This document shows, in pieces, positions 24,189-32,678 of a stretch of 64,000 nt of DNA (positions are counted from its first letter, which is position 1; each line of letters starts with the position of its first letter). Made by a program: the position numbers and the translations under genes. Source of the DNA: Lachnospiraceae bacterium NC2004. Lineage in GTDB: Bacteria; Bacillota; Clostridia; Lachnospirales; Lachnospiraceae. The notes under the pieces were generated by a model, which worked only from the letters and a program-made list of their open reading frames with translations, was not told where the DNA came from and searched no databases. The stretch covers positions 517,800 through 581,799 of the forward strand of contig JHXB01000001.1 in NCBI GenBank assembly GCA_000621905.1, given 5' to 3'.

Positions 24189-25010
24189 TTAATTCCCCTC
24201 TAACATGCTCTGTGCTTTATAGCTCTGAGCTATCATATCAAGCTGCTTACTGTAATGTTTAAGCTCATCTAAGTCTGATTCAGTATAAATCCTATAAAAC
24301 TCTTCCTGAATCTTCATGACCTCACGCTTGTTGGCAACTTTATAGAGATTCTGAATATTGTTGAGAATCTCAGACACAAGCTCGTCTTTCATATGGAACG
24401 AATTCTGCGCATCCATAATCTCGTCACGAACGTAATTCATCTCCTCGTCAAGAACAATAATAGCCTCAGAAGCATTGGAAAGCTTCTTCTTAAGGTGTTC
24501 TGGGATATTGCCTTTGTACTTGTATTGAAGTGAATGCTCAATAGTAGCCCAGAAATTCATGGCAAGCGTTCTAATCTGAAGCTCAGCCTTAATCTCTTTA
24601 GGACCCTGATTGGTATTAACCGTATAATAGACAATGATATGATAACTTCTGTATCCGCTCTCTTTCATGTGGCTGATATAGTCTTTCTCGCTCTTGATAC
24701 GCATATCCTGTCTGTTTCTAATAATCTCAACCACTTTATCAATATCTTCTACGAATTGACAAATGATACGAATACCGGCAATGTCATCAATCTTGTCTTC
24801 GATTTCATTTAGCGAAATACCCTTCTTCTGTACCTTATCAAGAATACTCGAAATGCTTTTAACACGGCCAATAACAGTGTCTATAGGAGAATACTGATTG
24901 TAGTTTCTATGCTCTCTTATGATATGATTGAACTTAACCAATAGCTCATCAACAGCCAGATAATATGGATCTAATATCTCACGCCATAACTTAATGTCCA
25001 TAGAATTCAC
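24189..25010 (-). CDS. Small alarmone synthetase, RelQ/YjbM type
   Basis: 273 residues with a lone RelA/SpoT synthetase domain and no hydrolase, TGS or ACT domain. Motifs seen: DDIAGIRIICQF, KESGYRSYHIIV and ELQIRTLAMNFWATIEHSLQYK with the catalytic Glu. Such enzymes make ppGpp or pppGpp from GTP/GDP and ATP, usually as tetramers held by C-terminal helices, which are present here after residue ~190. RelQ rather than RelP is favoured by length and the long C-terminal helix. obgE, a ppGpp-binding GTPase, lies in the same region. Confidence 0.88.
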   Translation of the reverse strand: MNSMDIKLWREILDPYYLAVDELLVKFNHIIREHRNYNQYSPIDTVIGRVKSISSILDKVQKKGISLNEIEDKIDDIAGIRIICQFVEDIDKVVEIIRNRQDMRIKSEKDYISHMKESGYRSYHIIVYYTVNTNQGPKEIKAELQIRTLAMNFWATIEHSLQYKYKGNIPEHLKKKLSNASEAIIVLDEEMNYVRDEIMDAQNSFHMKDELVSEILNNIQNLYKVANKREVMKIQEEFYRIYTESDLDELKHYSKQLDMIAQSYKAQSMLEGN

Positions 25011-25063
25011 CTCTAAAAAAAGCGCTTCATGTTAAACATAAAGCGCCCAATGTATTCCTTATC

Positions 25064-25993
25064 TTAACATCCTGCATTAATCTCTTCGATAATCTTAGGA
25101 AGAAGCTCATCTACCTTATCGTTGTCAATCTGGCAGGTACCGGCATTCTTGTGTCCGCCACCGCCATACTTAAGGCATAACTCACCGATATCAAACTTAG
25201 AAGCCTTGTTAACGATAGACTTACCAATCATAACAGCGGTGTTCTGCTTCTTGAATCCCCATGATACATGGATAGAAACCTGTGTCTCAGGGTACATAGC
25301 ATATACCAAGAAACGATTACCTGTGTAGATAACCTCTTCGTCTCTTAACGGAAGAACGATAACCTTGTCGTGAATCTCAGCAATACGCTCGATCTGAGCC
25401 TTGAAAAGTTCCTGCTGTTCAAAATAAAGATCTACTCTCTCTTTAACATCAGGAAGCTTAAGTATATCCTGAATTGGATGCTCTACACAGTAATCAATCA
25501 AATTCATCATCAACTCGTAGTTAGAAACTCTAAAGTTACGGAAACGTCCAAGTCCTGTACGTGCATCCATAAGGAAGCTTAACAATACCCAATCCTGAGG
25601 ATTAAGAATATCTTCCATAGTGAACTGAGCTGAATCAGCCTTGTCAACAGCAGCCATAATCTCGTCAGTGATTCTTGGAAGATTAGCAGCTCCACCGTAG
25701 TAGTTGTAAACAACTCTTGCAGCTGAAGGTGCGTCAGGCTCAATATAGTAATTGTCCTTAGGACCTCCAACACGAGTAATCTCACTCTCATGATGATCAA
25801 ATGCAAGTCCAACACCAGGAACATATGGCAAGTTGGTTGTGATGTCATTCTCAGTTACTTCAATCTTACCATCCTGCATATCTTTAGGATGAACGAACTT
25901 AATATCATCAATAATATCAAGTTCTTTTAAAATCATAGCACATACAAGTCCGTCAAAATCGCTTCGTGTAATCAATCGTTTCTTGTCACCCAT
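25064..25993 (-). CDS. DHH-family phosphoesterase
   Basis: 309 residues. Motif I RSDFDGLVCAMI, the DHH motif in GLAFDHHESEIT and the C-terminal DHHA1 signature YGGGGHKNAGTC are clear, so metal binding and catalysis should be intact. The family includes exopolyphosphatases, oligoribonucleases (NrnA) and cyclic-di-AMP enzymes; it is too short for GdpP and lacks its other domains. The exact substrate is open. Its own AT-rich upstream region (25994-26117) separates it from the RNase gene. Confidence 0.85.
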   Translation of the reverse strand: MGDKKRLITRSDFDGLVCAMILKELDIIDDIKFVHPKDMQDGKIEVTENDITTNLPYVPGVGLAFDHHESEITRVGGPKDNYYIEPDAPSAARVVYNYYGGAANLPRITDEIMAAVDKADSAQFTMEDILNPQDWVLLSFLMDARTGLGRFRNFRVSNYELMMNLIDYCVEHPIQDILKLPDVKERVDLYFEQQELFKAQIERIAEIHDKVIVLPLRDEEVIYTGNRFLVYAMYPETQVSIHVSWGFKKQNTAVMIGKSIVNKASKFDIGELCLKYGGGGHKNAGTCQIDNDKVDELLPKIIEEINAGC

Positions 25994-26117
25994 CTAATAT
26001 TACCTCCACAATCTAATGTATTAGATATTAAAATTGCATAAAAATGCATCTCAATTACAACTATTTTACAACATAATGTAAGATTTTGCAACGAAAAACA
26101 CTAAATATAGGTTAAAT

Positions 26118-27305
26118 TTATTTAAAAATCTCATATAAAGGCTTTTTAACCTTCTTTCTCGTTATCTCAACCAGCCCTAAAGCCGTAATATCAACAACAT
26201 TGGCGTGAATCGGATCGCTTTTAAGTTGGTTTTTAAGCTCGCTCATCAGCTTATCGTTGTAATCCTTACCGTTCATATCAATAAAATCAACAACAATAAT
26301 ACCTGACATATTCCTAAGTCTTAGTTGTCTTGCTACTTCCTTAGCCGCAAGCATATTAGTCTCAAATACATGCTTTTCTTTAGCCTTTTTGCCCTCGATA
26401 CTCTTGCCTGTATTGACATCGATAACATTTAGTGCCTCAGTGTGCTCAATTACTAAATATCCGCCATTTTTAAGCCATACATTCTTAGATAAAGCAAGTC
26501 CAAGATACTTCTTAAGATCATAAAGTGCAGAAAGCCTTATATTCTCGTCATCATGAAACCTGATGTCAGCATCGCTTACTCTTACCTCGCAAAGCGCATT
26601 AAGTTCGTCATAAACCTCTTTATCATCGGTAATTACATAAGAACCTTCATCTGCTCCAACCTTGCCAAGAATAGAGTTATATTCATTCTTAGGGTCATAC
26701 AGCATTTTATTAGATGGTGCAAATATTGCCGCCTCCATAATAGAATTAAGCTTAGACTTTAGAACCCTAGCTTCTTTAAGCAAATCTTCCTTATCAACAT
26801 CAACTGCAGATGTCCTGATAACAATACCAAAAGACATGCCGTTATCAAGAGTTGTGTCAAAACTGCTAAAATAAGCCTTAAGTCTATCCTTATCATCCTT
26901 AGTAAGCTTTTTAGAAGCTCCGACTCCAGGAACATTAAGAGTAAGCACAAGGTTCTCTCCGAATATATTAAGCTTCGAGGTCGCTGACGCATTCTTTTGC
27001 TTGATTGCTTCTCTACTCACCTGAACAAGCATCAGATCTCCCTGATGTGGAACATTATCATTCTTGTTGTTTAAGAATACAGGGTTCTTCTCACCTAAAT
27101 CATAATAAAGCGTCTCGTCATTTACCGAAAGAAAAGCCGCATTGATGTTTTTGACAATGTTGCTTACCCTCGCCGTATAAATACCGTCAAGTTTAACCTT
27201 GTTGTCATCCGCGATAACATCAATCTCAGCTATTTCTTTATTTTCAAATATAAAGACGAGCTTTCTATCTTCAATTGTCGTTATAACTGCGTGTTTCTTT
27301 ACCAT
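26118..27305 (-). CDS. rng: RNase E/G-family endoribonuclease
   Basis: 395 residues, RNase G-sized. It has an S1 domain near residues 35-110, the 5'-sensor region, and the DNase-I-like catalytic part with NVIDVNTGKS and IIVVDFIDM supplying the two metal-binding Asp residues. There is no membrane-binding or degradosome tail. The Zn-link Cys motif and most of the small domain of the E. coli enzyme are not evident. The ATG lies within the last codons of the secreted beta-helix gene (AAATGGTAA), so the two are translationally coupled. In many clostridia this gene directly follows the TIGR03936 gene and precedes rplU. Confidence 0.9.
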   Translation of the reverse strand: MVKKHAVITTIEDRKLVFIFENKEIAEIDVIADDNKVKLDGIYTARVSNIVKNINAAFLSVNDETLYYDLGEKNPVFLNNKNDNVPHQGDLMLVQVSREAIKQKNASATSKLNIFGENLVLTLNVPGVGASKKLTKDDKDRLKAYFSSFDTTLDNGMSFGIVIRTSAVDVDKEDLLKEARVLKSKLNSIMEAAIFAPSNKMLYDPKNEYNSILGKVGADEGSYVITDDKEVYDELNALCEVRVSDADIRFHDDENIRLSALYDLKKYLGLALSKNVWLKNGGYLVIEHTEALNVIDVNTGKSIEGKKAKEKHVFETNMLAAKEVARQLRLRNMSGIIVVDFIDMNGKDYNDKLMSELKNQLKSDPIHANVVDITALGLVEITRKKVKKPLYEIFK

Positions 27306-28387
27306 TTGTTCTTCTTGATGGTAAGCTTATTCTTCTTACCAAGCTTAAATACTCTTCTGCTGCCGCACTTAGTGGCAGAGTTACCTGTAATCTTTCCCTG
27401 ATAGTTATAGGTACATACACAGTACTTCTTGATGTTCTTAAAGGTGTTATTCCTTATCACCATACTTTTATAGACATCCTTCTTGCATCCATGGTTAGTA
27501 CCCATTGCATACTCGAAATTATCAAATGTACATCCCGAGATAGTTACATTCTTAGTCTTAGTGCCATCTTCCTTACCCATAAGGTCTGAATGTGCAACAT
27601 TCTTGACAGCCGACTCAATCTGCAAAGCCTCGCACACCTTGTGATTACCGATAAACTTGCAGTCCTTGATAACAACATTTTTAGCTGCGCCAAACTCAAT
27701 CGGATGAGCGTCATCCTTCTTGGTAGGCTTGAATGTAAATGTAACTCCGTCAAATGTTATATTCTGAACATGTGAAAATGTTACCAAAGAGGACACAATA
27801 CCTGCCTTAGTTCCACCGTCTAAAGTACCATTTATAACCTTGATGTTCTTACCGCGCTTATATCCGCCTTTTTTGTAACCTTTAGCACTCTTAGAAAGCT
27901 CGACACTTCCGTCCTTACCGCCCTCTCTTCTTGGGTATCCAACCTGGATGATAGCCCCCGATCTCTTACAAGGGTTATGAATAGTGACACCGGTAAGATC
28001 AAGTGTTGTGTTGCTGTATATGTGAAGACCGTAAACCATGTTCATATATCCTGCAGGAGCCTTTACATAATATGGGTTATCAGCTGTTGCCTTATTCTTG
28101 GCTTCATTAAGACAATCCTGTATAGCACCCTCAGAACATGAATAAGCGGTAACATATACAACTTCACCCGGCTTAAGAGGCTCTGTGGTTGCAGGCGCCT
28201 CGGTAGTGTTCCAGTTATTGTTGTCGGTCCACTCAGTATTATTCCAATTGTTATTATTGTTATTGTTCCAATCATAATTAGTCCAATCATAATTGTTCCA
28301 GTCCTCGCCCTCTGCAACAACAGGCTGACTAGGGACAAACGACAAAACAACCGCAAACGCCAGTAAAAACGCAATTAATCTCCTCAT
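27299..28387 (-). CDS. Secreted parallel beta-helix protein with W/N-rich segment
   Basis: 362 residues. A signal peptide ends about residue 25; residues ~28-60 form a low-complexity tract of Trp, Asn and Asp (WNNYDWTNYDWNNNNNNN). A Thr-Pro linker follows. From ~75 on, repeated short beta strands such as KNITFDGVTF, KNVVIKDCKF and KNVTISGCTF mark a right-handed beta-helix of the pectate-lyase type. The C-terminus is basic (KLGKKNKLTIKKNKW). Likely an extracellular carbohydrate-active or binding protein. It lies 13 bp after the TIGR03936 gene and overlaps the rng start, an unusual position for a secreted protein. Confidence 0.8.
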   Translation of the reverse strand: MRRLIAFLLAFAVVLSFVPSQPVVAEGEDWNNYDWTNYDWNNNNNNNWNNTEWTDNNNWNTTEAPATTEPLKPGEVVYVTAYSCSEGAIQDCLNEAKNKATADNPYYVKAPAGYMNMVYGLHIYSNTTLDLTGVTIHNPCKRSGAIIQVGYPRREGGKDGSVELSKSAKGYKKGGYKRGKNIKVINGTLDGGTKAGIVSSLVTFSHVQNITFDGVTFTFKPTKKDDAHPIEFGAAKNVVIKDCKFIGNHKVCEALQIESAVKNVAHSDLMGKEDGTKTKNVTISGCTFDNFEYAMGTNHGCKKDVYKSMVIRNNTFKNIKKYCVCTYNYQGKITGNSATKCGSRRVFKLGKKNKLTIKKNKW

Positions 28388-28400
28388 AAACTACTCCTCC

Positions 28401-29159
28401 TTATAAGCTAATCAACTCATCGTTGTCATTTCTCTTAAACATATCAATTCTATGAATCGCTATATCTACAGGCTCAAGTGAGACATTAGCATACTTAGCA
28501 AGCTCATCAAGTACAAGATCCGGCTTGATATTGGTCTCGCTTCCGGATGCAAGTAACATAGAAAATGTAGGCGTATCATAAGTATCAGGAAGTGAGACAC
28601 CATAAAGCACATTATCAGCTATCTCATCCGCCTCATTGTGGAATGGAATTACACCAAACTCCAACTTATAGATATAAGGCCTGATATCCATTTCTTTAAC
28701 ACTCTTCTTAGTCTTTTTAAGAACCCTTATCTCGTCCTGATTAAGAAAACTCTCCAAAGCATCTCCCATAGCGGTGAACTTAGCGCTATCAACTTCATCC
28801 CTTAGTGTTACCTTATAGCTACACGCAGCAACCAAAGACATCGCCTTCTTCTCATCATCCGGAAGCACTCTAAAATCAACGATTCTTAGAAACCTTGATC
28901 CCATCGAAGCATTTAATCTGTCAATCATAATCCTCTCATCATCAATGGTATTAAAATCAGCATCCAGATACTCTCCTTCAGATGTTACACCGATTCCTAA
29001 AGGTGATGCAAATGAAGTCAGCTGATGAGGATTAAAACCTTGAGAGTAACCTATATCAACCTCAGCCCTCTTAAATATCTTCTGAAAAGACCTTAACATA
29101 TCAAGGTGTCCGACATATTGAAGAGGCCCGGTCTTTGCAAATTTAATTCTTACTTTCAA
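28401..29159 (-). CDS. TIGR03936-family (DUF2344) radical-SAM partner
   Basis: 252 residues beginning MKVRIKFAKTGPLQYVGHLD, the conserved start of DUF2344/TIGR03936 proteins. QGFNPHQLTSFASPLGIGVTS is a second conserved block. The start is TTG at 29159 with AGGAGG 8 bases upstream; the gene overlaps the radical-SAM gene by 17 bases. The two are fused into one protein in some clostridia and are thought to modify RNA or a ribosomal component, but the reaction is unknown. Confidence 0.88.
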   Translation of the reverse strand: MKVRIKFAKTGPLQYVGHLDMLRSFQKIFKRAEVDIGYSQGFNPHQLTSFASPLGIGVTSEGEYLDADFNTIDDERIMIDRLNASMGSRFLRIVDFRVLPDDEKKAMSLVAACSYKVTLRDEVDSAKFTAMGDALESFLNQDEIRVLKKTKKSVKEMDIRPYIYKLEFGVIPFHNEADEIADNVLYGVSLPDTYDTPTFSMLLASGSETNIKPDLVLDELAKYANVSLEPVDIAIHRIDMFKRNDNDELISL

Positions 29160-31011
29160 TGCAAATGCCTCCTCTCCACAGTTTTAAGCAACCGCAGGCG
29201 TTACATCTGCTTCTGCAATTAGGAGTGACAACTCCCTCTTTGGCATTAATGTACTCCCTCTTAAGAAATTCCTTATCAACACCGCAGTCAATAACATCCC
29301 AAGGAAAGACCTCGTTAAGATCCCTCTCCCTTGTTGTATAAAACTCAATATCTATATTGTGCTTTTCAAATGCATCAATCCACTTGTCATAGTGGAAGAA
29401 CTCCGTCCACGCATCAAAGAACGCGCCACTCTCATAAAGAGTTACTAAAGCAGGAGCAAGCCTTCTGTCCCCCCTTGCAAGAACTCCCTCAATAATGGTA
29501 GTAGCCTCGTCATGATACTGAAATGACATACTTCTGTGATTAAGCATCTTAGCCATGGTATCATTGACCAGATACGCCTTTCTTCTAAATTCCTCCTTGG
29601 TATCCATAGGAGCCCATTGAAACGGAGTAAAAGGCTTCGGCACAAAGAAAGATGCCGATGCATTGATATTAACGCGGCCGTTCCTCTCACTCTTTGGAAT
29701 CTCATAGTAAGCTTCTGCTATAAGCTCTGAGAGTTCAGGAATTCCTACAACATCATCATCAGTTTCAAAAGGCTGACCAAGCATAAAGTAAAGTTTAACC
29801 TTGTTCCAGCCACCTTTAAAAGCATCAGACGCGCCGTTTATGATATCGTCAACCGTAAGACCTTTATTGATTGTATCTCTCATTTTCTGAGTTCCGGCTT
29901 CCGGTGCAAATGTCAGCGAACTCTTTCTGATATCCTGAACCTTGCTCATAACATCAAGAGCGAAAGCATCGATTCTAAGCGAAGGAAGAGATATATTGAT
30001 ATGTCTCTCATCACAATATTCAATCAAAAAGTCAACAAGCTCAGGCAACTTAGAATAATCAGATGAGGAAAGCGAACTAAGTGTAATCTCCTCATGTCCT
30101 GTATTCTTAAGCATTCTGATAGCGTAATCTTTAAGCCACTCCAAAGAACGCTCTCTGTTAGGACGATATATCATTCCCGCCTGACAAAACCTGCATCCTC
30201 TAATACAGCCTCTTTGAATCTCTAATGTAACCCTGTCGTTAACCGGTCTCATAAAAGGAACCAAAGGCGCTTCAGGATAATATGTATTGTCAAGATCCTC
30301 AACAATAGTCTTCTTAACTCGCTTAGGAACATCAGGATAAAGCGGGTCTATACTTTTAACCGTACCATCATCATTGTAAGTTACATCATAAAGCGAAGGC
30401 ACATATATGCCGTCAATATGAGAAACCTCTCTTAAAAACTCTTCTCTGGTTCTACCCTCAGCCTTAAACTGCTTATATATAGGCAGTAAAATGTCATAAG
30501 ACACCTCTCCTTCACCAATATAAACAAGATCAAAGAAATCAGCCACTGGCTCTACATTATATGTACAAGGGCCACCACTCATGACAATAGGATCATCCTC
30601 GGTTCTGTCCTTAGCATAAAACGGAATACCTGAAAGATCTAATATCTGTAAAATGTTGGTGTAGCACATCTCATACTGAAGTGTCATTCCCAAGAAATCA
30701 TAATCTTTAACAGGAGACTGAGTCTCAAGTGAAAACAAAGGAATATTCTTCTCCTTCATAATCTTATGAAGATCAGGCCAAGGTGAATACACTCTCTCAC
30801 AGTATGTATCTTCTCTTTGATTAAACATATCATAGAGAATAGCTATACCAAGATGACTCATCCCGACTTCATAGACATCAGGAAAACACATACATATCCT
30901 TATGTCCACATCGTCAGGGTTCTTTACTACCATATTAACTTCGTTACCGATATATCTTGCAGGCTTTTCAACCTGCATAAGAATATCATGACTTAGCGCG
31001 AGTTTATACAT
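29143..31011 (-). CDS. TIGR03960-family B12-binding-like radical SAM protein
   Basis: 622 residues. An N-terminal cobalamin-binding-like domain (~20-190, with CMCFPDVYEVGMSHLGIAIL) precedes a radical-SAM core whose cluster motif is CIRGCRFCQAG (CxxxCxxC). The C-terminus has a Cys-rich tail CRSRCNACGC. These proteins are near-universal in clostridia beside TIGR03936 and rng-rplU; a methylthiolation or RNA-related role is suspected only. ATG at 31011 preceded by GAGGTAAC. Confidence 0.88.
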   Translation of the reverse strand: MYKLALSHDILMQVEKPARYIGNEVNMVVKNPDDVDIRICMCFPDVYEVGMSHLGIAILYDMFNQREDTYCERVYSPWPDLHKIMKEKNIPLFSLETQSPVKDYDFLGMTLQYEMCYTNILQILDLSGIPFYAKDRTEDDPIVMSGGPCTYNVEPVADFFDLVYIGEGEVSYDILLPIYKQFKAEGRTREEFLREVSHIDGIYVPSLYDVTYNDDGTVKSIDPLYPDVPKRVKKTIVEDLDNTYYPEAPLVPFMRPVNDRVTLEIQRGCIRGCRFCQAGMIYRPNRERSLEWLKDYAIRMLKNTGHEEITLSSLSSSDYSKLPELVDFLIEYCDERHINISLPSLRIDAFALDVMSKVQDIRKSSLTFAPEAGTQKMRDTINKGLTVDDIINGASDAFKGGWNKVKLYFMLGQPFETDDDVVGIPELSELIAEAYYEIPKSERNGRVNINASASFFVPKPFTPFQWAPMDTKEEFRRKAYLVNDTMAKMLNHRSMSFQYHDEATTIIEGVLARGDRRLAPALVTLYESGAFFDAWTEFFHYDKWIDAFEKHNIDIEFYTTRERDLNEVFPWDVIDCGVDKEFLKREYINAKEGVVTPNCRSRCNACGCLKLWRGGICIESKN

Positions 31012-31024
31012 TGTTACCTCTTAA

Positions 31025-32425
31025 TCAACCTACGTCAAATAATACGTTGTCTTTTTCTGTTGTTTTCTTGTCTTTAGAAGAACTATTGGCTTTACCTTTG
31101 TCAGGCTCCTCTACCTCAATTTCTAAATCCTCATCGGAGTCGTCATCCTCAGATTCATCAATCTGCTCTTCTTTTAAAACTTCATCTTTATCTTCTGCTT
31201 CTATCTCAGCTTCCTCTTTCTCAGCCTCTTTAACAGCTTCTTTGGCAGCATTATCGTCATTATCATCCTGCTCTTCTCCGTCATTTGAAACCTCTTTGGC
31301 ATCTTCGTCATCATCATCAGCCTCATCCTCGTAAAGATCAGGATTCAGCTTCATATACTCTTCTTCGCTGATATCTTTCTTGTTAGCGTTATTAAAGAGG
31401 AACTCAGTAACATTTTCATAGGTTGCATCGTAAAAAATCTGATCCTCACCGTAATCAGCAACCAATTCGTCAACCGAATCATACTCGTAGTCTTTAGCCA
31501 TGTCTTCCTTGTACTTCTTAAGTGCCGACTTGGTATAGAAAAGTGACTCGGTCTCGGCGATAGCGTAGATTATAAGTCTAGTCTCAACCTCTTCATCTAT
31601 AGCCTCTTCAAATTCACCATCATCATAAAACTCAGCGATAAGCTCATCTGCAGTCATTCCAAACATCTCAGCCTGGTACTCTGCATCATCACGCATAGCC
31701 TTCTCGCAAGCTTCTTTAAGTTCTTTAGGCTTATCTTTTTTGAATTCTGAATTGTCCTGAACATCATAAACAAGCTGATCATGCACGTTGGTATCGTACT
31801 CTTCGCTCTTGGAATCGATAAGATCCTTCTTAATGCCTTCTCTGTACTCTGCAACATTCTGATAATCAGTGTTCTCTTTTACAAACTTATCGTTAAGAAC
31901 AGGCAACTTCTCTGTCTGAAGCTTATTGACAGTGATTGTAAATATACCAAGCTCACCGGCATGCGTCTCACTCAAATCCTCAGGAATCTCGGTATTAACT
32001 GTGAAGATATCGCCAGGCTTTCTTCCAAGCATAGCTTCCTCAATCTCCTCGTTAAACTCACCGTTACCGAGCTGAATCTCATAATCCTGATATGCACAGT
32101 CCTCAACAGCCTTACCCTTAACAGTTGTAGAGTAATCAAAATCTATATAATCTCCTTCTTTGGCGCCTCTGTCTGTGATATCATTGTACTCAGCGTAGTC
32201 ATTAAGCGAAGACTCAACCTCTTCATCAACCTCTTTGTCAGTAACCTCAACCTTGACATTATACGCGTCCAATCCTTTATATTCACCAAGAGTCACATAG
32301 TCAAGCGCCTTAAATCCAAGACCGCTCTTATTGGTATAATCGCCTTGAGTCTTCTTACCTCCGCATCCGGTAAAAAGTCCGGCAACCATCGTCATTGTAA
32401 GCAAAACACCTAAATACTTCTTCAT
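31025..32425 (-). CDS. Trigger-factor-like peptidyl-prolyl isomerase lipoprotein
   Basis: About 466 residues. The start at 32425 follows AGGAGA; the longer frame to 32485 overlaps the next gene. A lipobox (VAGLFTGCGG) ends a type II signal peptide, so the protein is anchored outside the membrane. Residues ~45-190 resemble the FKBP domain of trigger factor (GAKEGDYIDFDYSTTVKGK ... LGNGEF ... LPVLNDKFV), and ~190-340 the trigger-factor C-terminal helical arms. The normal ribosome-binding N-domain is absent. The last ~110 residues are a strongly acidic, disordered tail. Inference: an extracytoplasmic folding factor. Encoded after recG and a small membrane protein. Confidence 0.8.
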   Translation of the reverse strand: MKKYLGVLLTMTMVAGLFTGCGGKKTQGDYTNKSGLGFKALDYVTLGEYKGLDAYNVKVEVTDKEVDEEVESSLNDYAEYNDITDRGAKEGDYIDFDYSTTVKGKAVEDCAYQDYEIQLGNGEFNEEIEEAMLGRKPGDIFTVNTEIPEDLSETHAGELGIFTITVNKLQTEKLPVLNDKFVKENTDYQNVAEYREGIKKDLIDSKSEEYDTNVHDQLVYDVQDNSEFKKDKPKELKEACEKAMRDDAEYQAEMFGMTADELIAEFYDDGEFEEAIDEEVETRLIIYAIAETESLFYTKSALKKYKEDMAKDYEYDSVDELVADYGEDQIFYDATYENVTEFLFNNANKKDISEEEYMKLNPDLYEDEADDDDEDAKEVSNDGEEQDDNDDNAAKEAVKEAEKEEAEIEAEDKDEVLKEEQIDESEDDDSDEDLEIEVEEPDKGKANSSSKDKKTTEKDNVLFDVG

Positions 32426-32438
32426 AGTAATCTCCTTT

Positions 32439-32669
32439 TTATTTATTCTTAAAAATCGGAACGAAAGCCAGTGCCAGTAAGGCAAATGTTACCGCCACCT
32501 CAACAATATTCATCCGTCCGATAAGAAATAACACCGAAACTACCAGTATAACCAGTAGATATAGCCCGACAACCATCATAAAAAACTGTTTGGGAGACTT
32601 ACCCTTAAGCCTCTTAACTATACGGTTATCGGAATGATTGTTAATATATTCCTCTAATCTCTTAAACAT
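32439..32669 (-). CDS. Small membrane protein
   Basis: 76 residues: a charged N-terminal helix (FKRLEEYINNHSDNRIVKRLKGKS) followed by two hydrophobic segments (~30-52 and ~54-72) joined by a tight turn. No family recognised. ATG at 32669 is 6 bases after AGGTG; a GTG at 32678, directly abutting the recG stop, is the alternative. It lies between recG and the trigger-factor lipoprotein and could serve that gene. Confidence 0.7.
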   Translation of the reverse strand: MFKRLEEYINNHSDNRIVKRLKGKSPKQFFMMVVGLYLLVILVVSVLFLIGRMNIVEVAVTFALLALAFVPIFKNK

Positions 32670-32678
32670 ATCAAACAC

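Noticed and set aside
31011..31334. Ser-rich plus-strand ORF opposite the trigger-factor lipoprotein
   Set aside because: The antisense of an Asp/Glu-rich tail automatically gives Ser/Leu codons; shadow ORF.
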